Under the pieces are notes generated by a model, which had not been told where the DNA came from, made no database searches, and saw nothing but the letters and a program-made list of their open reading frames with translations. Shown in pieces: positions 40,973 to 48,497 of a stretch of 52,209 nucleotides of DNA (the stretch's first letter is position 1; each line of letters starts with the position of its first letter). The DNA comes from Candidatus Woesearchaeota archaeon (GTDB lineage Archaea > Nanobdellota > Nanobdellia > Woesearchaeales > UBA11576), in the NCBI GenBank assembly GCA_016929255.1, contig JAFGJH010000044.1:1-52209 (forward strand). The letters are read 5' to 3'. The position numbers and the translations under genes were made by a program.

Positions 40973-42139
40973 TTATATTCCTTCTTTCCGGACAATATTC
41001 TGCCATTCTTCTTCATCTATGGGCTCTGCGCGGTCGAACAGCGTTGGATGCTCTTCGACGAGCTTCTCAAGCTCTATCTCCAAGTTCTTGGGGTATTCCC
41101 TTTTTACTGCTCTCATCTTTCTGAAAAGATCAGAGTCGCACGCCAGCAGCCTGCGCAGCATCTCTTCGTTGTCCACGTCGAAGGTCGGCATCGCCACGTC
41201 GCATATGTTCATGCTTCCGTAGCACTTGTTGCCTGTGATATGGTATGCCGCGAGCTCGTATTCATCCTGGCTCATGTTCTCGGCAGCCCATTCCTTGCCC
41301 CTGTCGTGCGCTTTCCTGAACTTCCTGTAGAGCACGGCCCCGAGGAGGAACCCCCACAGCACGGTGGGTTTCTTGGTCGCGTGGCCGAGAGTGTATTCCT
41401 TGAATATCTCATATATCTTCCTCCAGTTCCTCTTGTTCTTCTCGCCTTTCTTGGTGAGCAGGTGCCTGTTGTCATAGACCGCTTGTGCCAGGTTCCAGAC
41501 TTCGTCAGGTATCCTGAGCGGCTTTCCCATCACCATGTTGTTTGCCCTTATCGCAGTGCCTGCGAAAGGGAATAGCGCTGTCTTCAGCTCAGGAGAGCAG
41601 AGTATCTCCCCCGCCACGTTCTCGAGATCTGTCAGCTCTGCCTCTCTTGAGAATCCCACAACATAGTCTGCGCTCTGGTCTGATGTCTCTATGAACCTGC
41701 TGATGTCCGCTCCTGTCATGAAGGGGCTGTCGCCGTAGAGCCCGACTGTCCGGAGGTCATGTGCCCCCGCGTTCCTCCTTAGGTACGCCTGTGTGGGTGT
41801 TTTATCGTACTCGAATGTTTCGAATCCTGCGTCAGGGAGTATGTGGTATGATATGGCTGACCTGAGGTTTGATATTATGCTCCCTTCGTCTGGTATGACT
41901 ATCAGCCTTTCATCATCTGTCGGCCCGCTCTTTGCGAGCGCGTGGTGCATCCTCGCCAGGTCTGTCACGACATAGACCCTTCTTAGCTCAGGGCAGTCGA
42001 GCGCTGCTTCTATCACATATTCTACTATCGTCTTTCCGCATATCTTTATGAACGGTTTATAGTCCTCAAGATCGCCTAGTTTGAGCTTGGAGGTGCCTTT
42101 GGTGCCTGCGAGAATTATTGCATCTATGTCCCTTTCCAT
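40973..42139 (-). CDS. Nucleotidyltransferase-like protein (GT-A/MobA-type fold)
   Basis: A 388-residue protein whose N-terminus resembles sugar-nucleotide or MobA-type transferases: IDAIILAGTKGTSKLKLGD in place of the usual LAGGxGTR loop, then KPFIKICGKTIVEYVIEAAL, VYVVTD, and LYGDSPFMTGADISRFI for the metal-binding Asp. The middle and C-terminal parts (KKGEKNKRNWRKIYEIFKEYTLGHATKK; NMSQDEYELAAYHITG) are helical and unassigned. It may charge a sugar or alditol phosphate for envelope glycans, but the substrate is unknown. The start at 42139 is preferred because a TATA-like element (GATTAAAATATG) lies in the longer frame; GGGGTGGAG is a possible ribosome site. Confidence 0.7.
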   Translation of the reverse strand: MERDIDAIILAGTKGTSKLKLGDLEDYKPFIKICGKTIVEYVIEAALDCPELRRVYVVTDLARMHHALAKSGPTDDERLIVIPDEGSIISNLRSAISYHILPDAGFETFEYDKTPTQAYLRRNAGAHDLRTVGLYGDSPFMTGADISRFIETSDQSADYVVGFSREAELTDLENVAGEILCSPELKTALFPFAGTAIRANNMVMGKPLRIPDEVWNLAQAVYDNRHLLTKKGEKNKRNWRKIYEIFKEYTLGHATKKPTVLWGFLLGAVLYRKFRKAHDRGKEWAAENMSQDEYELAAYHITGNKCYGSMNICDVAMPTFDVDNEEMLRRLLACDSDLFRKMRAVKREYPKNLEIELEKLVEEHPTLFDRAEPIDEEEWQNIVRKEGI

Positions 42140-42253
42140 GCCTGACCATCTCTCCACCCCTTTCCAGCAATTGTTGTGGTGGCGGCATATTTTAATCTTT
42201 CTGAACATTTGGCATTAAGTTTAAATATGAGCCCGGAATCATCCTGTTCTGTC

Positions 42254-42706
42254 ATGAAAGAGCTTTATGAGGGTTTGAAGGCCAGGTACAGGATTCCTGC
42301 CTTTGATGTCATGGACAGGGAGTTTGAGATATCTACTATAGAGGATGATGAATTCCTTCTCAGGGAGATAAGGCGCAAGATAGAGGATAAGTTGGAGTCT
42401 GCTGTCAAGATGTTCAATGAGCTTCTTCATCCGGAGTCTGGCTTCGCGAGCTACAGGGAGGCGAATGTGTTCAGTGATGCTGACCGCGAGGCGATAATAC
42501 TGCTCTACAAGAGGCTTATGTACTTCAACAGGCTCGCCACAGAGCTTTCTTTTGATGATTCTGATGAGCTGAACGCGAGGTTCATCAATGATTTCATGAA
42601 GGAATGGCCTGAGCTCAAGAGGTCCATCCTTTCTTTTGTGAGGAGGATGAAGGAGTCCTGGCAGAAGGACATTCCGAAAAAAGAGGTTGTGGGGTATTTA
42701 GGATGA
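42254..42706 (+). CDS. Unknown helical protein upstream of adk
   Basis: A 150-residue acidic, helical, soluble protein that I do not recognise (MKELYEGLKARYRIPAFDVMDREFEISTI to MKESWQKDIPKKEVVGYLG). The start is set by GTTTAAATA at 42219-42227, about 31 nt upstream; earlier in-frame ATGs lie in or before the TATA box. Its stop overlaps the adk start in ATGA, so the two are coupled in translation. The link to adk suggests a role near nucleotide or RNA metabolism, but there is no direct evidence. Confidence 0.7.
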   Translation: MKELYEGLKARYRIPAFDVMDREFEISTIEDDEFLLREIRRKIEDKLESAVKMFNELLHPESGFASYREANVFSDADREAIILLYKRLMYFNRLATELSFDDSDELNARFINDFMKEWPELKRSILSFVRRMKESWQKDIPKKEVVGYLG

Positions 42707-43338
42707 AGAACATAATACTTATCGGAGCGCAGGGCGCAGGCAAGGGGACTTATGCTTCTCTTCTGAAGGTGGACTTGGACATTCCGCACATCTCCACTGG
42801 CGACATGTTCAGGGAGGCCATCAAGAACCAGACCCCTGTAGGGCTCGAGGCCAAGAAGTTTATCGATGCAGGGAATCTCGTGCCTGATGAAGTGACGATA
42901 AAGCTTGTCGATGAGAGGCTGAAGAAGCCTGACTGCAAGAAAGGGTATATGCTTGACGGTTTCCCAAGGACTCTTCCCCAGGCGCAGGCTCTGGACAGGA
43001 TAACCAAGATAAATCATGTCATAGTTCTTGACGTTCGTGAGGATGTTGTGCTCCAGCGTCTCGGCGGCAGGATACAGTGCAGGAAGTGCGCAGCCATCTT
43101 CCACCTGACTAACCTTCCTCCGAAGAAGAAAGGCATCTGTGACAAGTGCGGCGGTGAGCTGTACACGAGGGAGGATGACAAGCCCGAGGCCATCAGGAAG
43201 CGCCTTGCGACTTTTCATGAGCAGTCCGGCCCGCTCATAGCTTTCTACGAGAATAAGGGTGTTGTCCATCATGCTGACGCGAACAGCCCTGTGCCGAGGG
43301 AAGTGGCTGATGAGATATTGAAGCTGCTCAAGGCTTGA
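42703..43338 (+). CDS. adk: Adenylate kinase with zinc-type lid
   Basis: It interconverts AMP plus ATP and two ADP. The 211-residue protein has the P-loop GAQGAGKGT at 7-15, the AMP site STGDMFREAI, DGFPRTLPQAQALD, and the lid with four cysteines (CRKCAAIFHL then CDKCGGELY), which should bind zinc. The C-terminal helices are complete. This long-lid type is common in bacteria and in some archaea; the short archaeal trimeric type is different. It is coupled by ATGA to the upstream unknown gene. A hairpin 12 nt past the stop probably ends the message. Confidence 0.95.
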   Translation: MKNIILIGAQGAGKGTYASLLKVDLDIPHISTGDMFREAIKNQTPVGLEAKKFIDAGNLVPDEVTIKLVDERLKKPDCKKGYMLDGFPRTLPQAQALDRITKINHVIVLDVREDVVLQRLGGRIQCRKCAAIFHLTNLPPKKKGICDKCGGELYTREDDKPEAIRKRLATFHEQSGPLIAFYENKGVVHHADANSPVPREVADEILKLLKA

Positions 43339-43349
43339 TTCTTTTTAAA

Positions 43350-43367
43350 GCTCAAATCGTTTTGAGC
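43350..43367 (+). terminator. Hairpin after adk
   Basis: GCTCAAA-TCGT-TTTGAGC forms a seven-pair stem 12 nt past the adk stop, and T-rich sequence follows. It lies just upstream of the TATA box of the next gene. Confidence 0.5.
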
Positions 43368-43403
43368 AACATTTTTTATATTTCCGTTTTCTCCCGGCAT
43401 AGC

Positions 43404-44117
43404 ATGGAGATTGACCATCCGATACAGCAGAGCATAGTATTGAAGCTTATCCATAAGCCTGAGATGTCTTTCTCGGAGCTTCTGGGTGATGAGAAGGAGT
43501 CTAATAAGTTTGCTTATCATCTGGGGGTGCTTGAGACAAAGGAGATAATACAGAAGGAGAACGGATACTATTCCCTTTCTGCGCTTGGCAAGAGGCTCTC
43601 TTCTTTTATTGAGGGAGATACCGGCCAGAAGGCTGCGTTCCCTACGTTCGCCCATGTGCTCATAGTGCAGGACTGCAACAAAATCCTCGCTCAGAAGAGG
43701 CTGAAGGAGCCGTTCTATGGTTACTGGGGCCTGATGTCAGGCAAGATAAACTTTGGTTTCAATGTCGAGGAGTGTGCACGAAGAGATATCGAGGAGGAGT
43801 GCGGCCTGAAGGCTAACAAGTCTGAGCTTATCGGCATAAACCAGGCAAAGACTTATGAGGATGGCAAGCTGCTCCACCATCACATCATGTTCTACGTCAG
43901 ACTGGGTGGGCTGGAAGGTACTCTGAAGTCCAAGACCCACAAGGGTGAGAATGCCTGGATGACCATCGATGAGTTCAAGAAGAAGGAGCGCTTCCCTGAC
44001 CCTTGGTTCGACGCTGTCATGAACGCGAAGGGCTTTGTCAGCATCGAGACAGAGCGCATCATGAAGGACGGGAAGTTTGTGGACTGCAGGATGGGCACGA
44101 TGAAGACATTGCCTTAG
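43404..44117 (+). CDS. Winged-helix plus Nudix-domain protein
   Basis: A 237-residue protein. Residues 1-70 form a winged helix (QQSIVLKLIHKPEMSFSELLGDEKESNKFAYHLGVLETKEIIQKENGYYSLSALGKRL), and about 80-215 a Nudix hydrolase fold. The Nudix box is degenerate: it starts GKINFGF and ends RDIEEECGL, so the Glu at box position 7 is Phe and RE is RD, but the two metal-binding Glu residues are kept. Fusion of a winged helix to Nudix suggests a regulator that senses a nucleotide or sugar nucleotide. The start is set by a TTTTTATATTT box centred 26 nt upstream. Its end overlaps the convergent truD by 4 nt. Confidence 0.85.
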   Translation: MEIDHPIQQSIVLKLIHKPEMSFSELLGDEKESNKFAYHLGVLETKEIIQKENGYYSLSALGKRLSSFIEGDTGQKAAFPTFAHVLIVQDCNKILAQKRLKEPFYGYWGLMSGKINFGFNVEECARRDIEEECGLKANKSELIGINQAKTYEDGKLLHHHIMFYVRLGGLEGTLKSKTHKGENAWMTIDEFKKKERFPDPWFDAVMNAKGFVSIETERIMKDGKFVDCRMGTMKTLP

Positions 44118-45103
44118 GCCATCATCCTTTTCACAGCCATTGTCGCATAGCAGCCTTTAGGCAGGAAGAATTTCACTAAGAATTCTTTTTCTCCTTTCTT
44201 TTCAATCTTCATCTCCTTGACCTCTGCGACCATATCCCGCATCCCGCCTTCTGAACTGAGCTCAGGCATCTGTCTTATCACGAAGTCCCTTTCTGTTATC
44301 TCTTCTTTTTTCATGATATCCCTGATTATCCGCATCACTTCCTGCTCTCCCTGTTCAGTTCCGAAACCCACTATCTGGACCTTCATCCGCGGAACCGAGA
44401 CCTTTGGAAAACACAGCTCTCCAAGGCTGTAAGGCACTTTTAAGACATCATACTTACATTGTAAGTATTGACTTACTGCTGTGTTCCAGAGCCAGCTCTG
44501 GTATGCGTGGACATGCATGATCCTTATCTTCAGGGGAAGGGTCTTCATCGCCCCTACAAAGTCTGTCGGGCTCTCTTCAAGATGCGACCTGACTGACTCC
44601 GCATCTATTGCTGCGCATGCTTTCTTGAGCTCTCCTTTCACGATGGATCTCCCCACCTCTACATTTGTCTGCGAGAATCTTTGCTCATCGAAGTAGTTGA
44701 TGAACTGAGCTATGGAAGCAGGCTCCTTGTCGCACTCCCGTATCATTATCTCGAAGCGGTTGCCGTCGAGCTCGCCGAGGCTTATGGGGTTCTTTCCTCT
44801 TCCAATATGCTCCAGTGAGATGTCCTCCGTGTTGAATCTCTCGAACCTTCCCGCGCCGATCCTGCTCGCAGGGTCATTTATTGATATCGCCTGCCTTGTC
44901 ACGGCCTGCTTGTCCTTGTTGCCTGCGAAGCCGATGTCCTTGAGCCTGCACTTGAGGAACCTGCTTATGCTCTCCAGTGCCTTGACAGTTGTGTATCCTC
45001 TTTTTCTCAGCCAGAAATAGGCATACTGCTCTGAATCCTCCAGCTCAAGCTGTATCTGCTCTTCCACCACAAATTCTTCTGGCTTTTCCTTTATCTTGTA
45101 CAT
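44114..45103 (-). CDS. truD: tRNA pseudouridine synthase TruD
   Basis: It makes pseudouridine 13 in tRNA. The 329-residue protein has the TruD signature GFAGNKDKQAVTRQ (Asp as catalytic residue), later NYFDEQRFS where NYFGxQRFG is usual, and FEIMIRE before it. The TRUD insertion domain is short compared with bacterial enzymes. A TATA element at 45126-45138, centred 28 nt from the ATG, gives a leaderless message and is shared with the divergent tRNA-Arg gene, an apt pairing of a tRNA and a tRNA-modifying enzyme. Confidence 0.93.
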   Translation of the reverse strand: MYKIKEKPEEFVVEEQIQLELEDSEQYAYFWLRKRGYTTVKALESISRFLKCRLKDIGFAGNKDKQAVTRQAISINDPASRIGAGRFERFNTEDISLEHIGRGKNPISLGELDGNRFEIMIRECDKEPASIAQFINYFDEQRFSQTNVEVGRSIVKGELKKACAAIDAESVRSHLEESPTDFVGAMKTLPLKIRIMHVHAYQSWLWNTAVSQYLQCKYDVLKVPYSLGELCFPKVSVPRMKVQIVGFGTEQGEQEVMRIIRDIMKKEEITERDFVIRQMPELSSEGGMRDMVAEVKEMKIEKKGEKEFLVKFFLPKGCYATMAVKRMMA

Positions 45104-45125
45104 GACATTTTTTTGCGCTCGAAAG

Positions 45126-45138
45126 CCTTATAAATATT
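45126..45138. promoter_or_regulatory. One TATA element serving both truD and tRNA-Arg
   Basis: CCTTATAAATATT reads as a good TATA box on both strands. The truD ATG (45103) is about 28 nt to the left and the tRNA 5' end (45159) about 26 nt to the right. No other TATA-like sequence lies in the 55-bp gap. Confidence 0.6.
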
Positions 45139-45158
45139 TGCAGTTTCACAGGCCATAT

Positions 45159-45269
45159 GCGGCTGTAGCGCAGCCTGGATACATCAAGTCCTTGCTGGAT
45201 TCGCTGTAGGGCAAATAGCGCGACTGCCTCCTAAGCAGTAGGTCGGGGGTTCGAATCCCCTCAGCCGCG
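45159..45269 (+). tRNA. tRNA-Arg (CCT) with an intron in the D loop
   Basis: The acceptor is GCGGCTG (45159-45165) with CAGCCGC (45262-45268) and discriminator G. The anticodon arm is ACTGC-CTCCTAA-GCAGT, anticodon CCT. The T arm is canonical (GGGGG-TTCGAAT-CCCCT). The D stem is GCGC (45168-45171) with GCGC (45218-45221), and the D loop AGCCTGGATA is interrupted by about 36 nt at its end. Removing these gives a textbook tRNA with G18-G19. Intron position 21/22 is not the canonical 37/38 site. Confidence 0.9.
45182..45217 (+). other. Non-canonical intron in the D loop of tRNA-Arg
   Basis: These 36 nt lie between GGATA and GCGC of the D arm. ATA is repeated at both borders, so the cut may shift by up to 3 nt. 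Inside, GTCCT can pair with AGGGC near the far end, as expected for part of a bulge-helix-bulge structure. Confidence 0.7.
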
Positions 45270-45272
45270 TTG

Positions 45273-46376
45273 ATGAAATTGGCTCATTTTTCCGCAGCAT
45301 TGCGCATGTTCAGGCGGGCCCGTAATGTGGGAAAGAAAGGCATAAGAAAGTATTCAGGTTCTCCTGAAAGCGTCGCAAAACAGATCATAGACTCCTGCTG
45401 GAACAAAGAAAAAAAGTATTTTCAGGTTAGTTCAGGTCACTTCAGCGAGTTCTACTGCAGGGATTTCGGCATGTGTGCCGAAGCTTTGGTGAAGCTCGGG
45501 TACAGGAAGAAAGTGATACATACTCTTGACTATGCGCTGTCCTGTTTCAGGAAGCACGGCCGAATCACCACATCTGTCTCTCCGCGCGGCGCGTGTTTTG
45601 ATTTTCCTTGCTACGGCGCTGATTCCCTTCCGTTCATAATCCATGCGATACGCGTCTCAGGGGCAAACAAAATCCTCATGAAGTACCGCGGATTCCTGGA
45701 GAGCGAGATAATGTTCTATGATGGTGAGGTCGTAGACAGGAAGACCTGCCTTGTCCGTCTCGACCGGAATTTTTCGTCGATGAAGGATCAGGCCAGGAGG
45801 TCCTCATCCTGCTATTCCAACTGCATGCTGTTCATGCTTGCAGAGGATCTGGCCTCGGTGGGATTCTGCTGCCCGTTCAACGCGTCCGCTACAAGGAAGT
45901 CCCTGCTCGCGAATTTCTGGAACGGGAATTACTTCCATGACGATGCGGAATTCAGCAAGGTGGTGACTGGCGATGCCAACACATTCCCTTTCTGGTGCGG
46001 TGTGACTGACCAGAAGCAGGTCTTTGACCGCTGCATGGCTTCGATGGAGCGTGCCGGCCTGACAGACCCTTTTCCCCTCAAATACACTTCAAAGAGGGGG
46101 AGGATCAGCAGGATGCATTTCTCTGACATGTTCTCAGGCGGTTATGAGCGCGACACTGTCTGGATGCACCTGGGACTCTGCTTCCTTGATGTCGTGAAGA
46201 GGTATGACAGGAAGCGCTTCCGCGCTTATGTCAGGCAGTACGGGGGTCTTATCAGGAGGCACAGGAACTTTCTCGAGGTCTATGACCGGCGGGGAGAGCC
46301 TTTTCACAACGCGTTCTATTACAGCGACGAGTCCATGCTCTGGGTCAGCAAGTGGCTTTTCCTTAAGAAGTCTTAG
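45273..46376 (+). CDS. Six-hairpin glycosidase-like protein
   Basis: A 367-residue protein resembling the (alpha/alpha)6 barrel of glycogen-debranching or glucoamylase-like enzymes. Supporting stretches are FYCRDFGMCAEALVKLGYRKKVIHTLDYALSCFRKHGRITTSVSPRG, SSSCYSNCMLFMLAEDLASVGF, and ANFWNGNYFHDDAEFSKVVTGDANTFPFWCGV. Acidic candidates occur in FYCRDFG and in FHDDAEF, but I cannot name the catalytic pair. It begins only 3 nt after tRNA-Arg, with no TATA box or ribosome site between, so it may be read from the tRNA promoter; a later ATG at 45306 is an alternative start. The substrate is unknown. Confidence 0.65.
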   Translation: MKLAHFSAALRMFRRARNVGKKGIRKYSGSPESVAKQIIDSCWNKEKKYFQVSSGHFSEFYCRDFGMCAEALVKLGYRKKVIHTLDYALSCFRKHGRITTSVSPRGACFDFPCYGADSLPFIIHAIRVSGANKILMKYRGFLESEIMFYDGEVVDRKTCLVRLDRNFSSMKDQARRSSSCYSNCMLFMLAEDLASVGFCCPFNASATRKSLLANFWNGNYFHDDAEFSKVVTGDANTFPFWCGVTDQKQVFDRCMASMERAGLTDPFPLKYTSKRGRISRMHFSDMFSGGYERDTVWMHLGLCFLDVVKRYDRKRFRAYVRQYGGLIRRHRNFLEVYDRRGEPFHNAFYYSDESMLWVSKWLFLKKS

Positions 46377-46400
46377 CGCAATCCTTCGTTCCTGGTCCGC

Positions 46401-48251
46401 CTATTTGAGCTTGTTCAGCATCTCGATTATCTTCTTGCCTTCTGCCCGGCCCTTGAGCGTGCCCATCGCTTTGCCGACGAGGGCGTTGAACTCTATGCCT
46501 TTGCTCTCCCTGAGAATGTCCTTTATTTCCTCCTCGAGCTCCTTCTCTGTCAGGGGGGAGTATCTGGTGTAGTCAACTTTCTCCCCTCTGCATGTCTTGA
46601 GCAGTATATCCTCTACGCTGTCTTTTGTCAGCTTGCCTGCGTCGAGCAGGGAGAATATCCTCTCGAAGTCTGTGTCTTTCAGCACTGAGACCGCAGCATT
46701 GTACTTCCTCTTGATGTTTTTCGGGAGGGATATCATGGTCTCTGCTATGAACGCGGGCTTCACGTTCGGGAACTGTTCCACGAACCTCTCGAACGCCTCA
46801 TTCTTGCCTGACCTGGAGATGTCTCTTGCAAGGTCCTCTGCGAGGCCTATCCCCTTGAACCTTTCCTTCTTCTCTGTCAGCAGCTCAGGTATCTCTATGC
46901 CTGAGACATCAGGTCTTATCGGCGGGATGTCTGTCTCGGGATACATCCTCGCCGCTCCGGGCATAGGCCTCATGTATGTGGTCGTCCCGTCAGGGTTGGC
47001 TCTCCTCACCTCTCCGGGGACGCCGTACATGCACATCTTTGCCCTATCAATCACGTGTTTCATTGCAGCTTTGGCAGTCTCCTCTTTTGCGACTATCATC
47101 ACGAACGCGTCGCCTTCCTCCGTGTTGAGGGTATTCTTCAGCTCTTTTATCTCGTCTTTGCTGAACCTGTACCTGTCAAGGTCCTCGTCGGAATGTATTA
47201 TCCCGCCGATGCCTGTCTTGGCTTTTGCGTAGTCTGACAGCTCGGTTCCCAGCCTCTTCCCGGGCTGTGTCTCTTTTCCGAGGAGTCCTGAGAATCCTGG
47301 GAGCGTGAATGCCAGCGCTTCCGCGCCTCCTGCTATGGCTTTGTTCACGAATCCGCATTCAGTCTTTTTGAATATGCTGGTGACCTCTTTTGATCCTGTC
47401 TTGTCAGGCAGCGGAGCCCTCTTGTGCAGCTCTTTCATGATTTCGAGAAGCGCGAGCTGCCGCCTTGCCTCGTAATCTGCGAGAGTAGGCAGCATCTTGA
47501 GGTCCTGCGCGCCTTTTATCTCTATCCTTGCGCCTCCGGTGACAGATATGTTGACGTCCTGCCTTATCGTGCCGAGGCCGCGGGCGACCTTTCCTGTGGA
47601 CCTGAGTATCATGCCTATCTTCTCAGCCGTGGCCTTGCACATTTCCGGTGATGTTATGTCTGGGTCTGTGCCTATCTCTATGAGCGGGATGCCGAGCCTG
47701 TCGAGCCTGTAGACTACGAACCTTCTGCCGTCCTTGTCGGTGCCTTTGCCTATGTCTTTTGCTGCGTCTTCCTCTATTGATATGGTTGGGATGCTTATTC
47801 TCTTGCCGTCGACATCCATCCAGCCTTTCACTGCGACGAGCGATGTCCTTTGGAATCCGCTCGTGTTCGAGCCGTTCACAACGGTTTTCCTCATGACCTG
47901 GACTTCGTCGACGATGTTTGCGTTGAGCATCTTGCAGACCTGCAGCACCGTGCGCAGCGCCTCCTCATTCATGGGGTGCGGCGGCTCCTCGTCCAGCTCC
48001 ACGAGGCATGTTGTGTCAGAATAAGCCTCATATATGAAGTAGCTTCCCTTCTCCATCTCATGGCGTGCCGCGATGTCTACCTCTCCGGTCTCTCCTGCGA
48101 CAGCCCTCAGTTGCCTCCTGACTGTTATGTCTGGCTTGTCGTCCCTGAGCCTGGAGGGGCAGCTGCAGAAAAGCTTGTGTGTGTCGAGCATCTGGTGTAT
48201 CTCGATGCCGCACCTGAGCCCTATCTTCTTGTAGTCTAGCTTCTCTGCCAT
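46401..48251 (-). CDS. gatE: Glu-tRNA(Gln) amidotransferase subunit E
   Basis: With GatD it converts Glu-tRNA(Gln) to Gln-tRNA(Gln), the archaeal route to charged tRNA-Gln. The 616-residue protein starts KIGLRCGIEIHQMLDTHKLFCSCPSR, as GatB/GatE do, and has an inserted AspRS-like domain in the middle (KRLGTELSDYAKAKTGIGGIIHSDEDLDRYRFS). The C-terminus is a helical YqeY-like tail (LREKE-type helices, EFNALVGKAMGTLKGRAEGKKIIEML). The start overlaps the DUF504 gene by 16 nt. GatD lies just upstream, so both subunits are made from one message. Confidence 0.95.
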   Translation of the reverse strand: MAEKLDYKKIGLRCGIEIHQMLDTHKLFCSCPSRLRDDKPDITVRRQLRAVAGETGEVDIAARHEMEKGSYFIYEAYSDTTCLVELDEEPPHPMNEEALRTVLQVCKMLNANIVDEVQVMRKTVVNGSNTSGFQRTSLVAVKGWMDVDGKRISIPTISIEEDAAKDIGKGTDKDGRRFVVYRLDRLGIPLIEIGTDPDITSPEMCKATAEKIGMILRSTGKVARGLGTIRQDVNISVTGGARIEIKGAQDLKMLPTLADYEARRQLALLEIMKELHKRAPLPDKTGSKEVTSIFKKTECGFVNKAIAGGAEALAFTLPGFSGLLGKETQPGKRLGTELSDYAKAKTGIGGIIHSDEDLDRYRFSKDEIKELKNTLNTEEGDAFVMIVAKEETAKAAMKHVIDRAKMCMYGVPGEVRRANPDGTTTYMRPMPGAARMYPETDIPPIRPDVSGIEIPELLTEKKERFKGIGLAEDLARDISRSGKNEAFERFVEQFPNVKPAFIAETMISLPKNIKRKYNAAVSVLKDTDFERIFSLLDAGKLTKDSVEDILLKTCRGEKVDYTRYSPLTEKELEEEIKDILRESKGIEFNALVGKAMGTLKGRAEGKKIIEMLNKLK

Positions 48252-48478
48252 GTTGTCTTTCCTTTTTTTGTGACTTTCCTTACCCTGTGGAGGGGTATGT
48301 TTGTCTCCACCCCCTCCCTGTCGATCACCATGAAACCTTCCTCGACTCGCTTTATGTTCTTATACCTTATCTCGATGAGCTTTCGGGTCACGCGGTCGAG
48401 GTAAAACAGCGAATAGTCGGCAGGCTCCTCTCTTTTGTCCCACCTTATCTTGTTTATCAGCTCTTCGATGGTTATCAT
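48236..48478 (-). CDS. DUF504 (UPF0248) protein
   Basis: An 80-residue basic protein of the DUF504 family: ITIEELINKIRWDKREEPADYSLFYLDRVTRKLIEIRYKNIKRVE, then the characteristic IPLHRVRKVTKKGKTTW. Members are common in archaea, sometimes fused to RNA phosphoesterase or ligase-like domains, so an RNA link is likely, but no reaction is known to me. It sits between gatD (19 nt) and gatE (16-nt overlap), so the three are made together. Confidence 0.85.
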   Translation of the reverse strand: MITIEELINKIRWDKREEPADYSLFYLDRVTRKLIEIRYKNIKRVEEGFMVIDREGVETNIPLHRVRKVTKKGKTTWQRS

Positions 48479-48497
48479 TATCTTCTGTTCTTTCGCT

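Noticed and set aside
42176-42253. Upstream in-frame ATGs of the gene before adk
   Set aside because: They lie before or inside the TATA box, so they would not be on the transcript.
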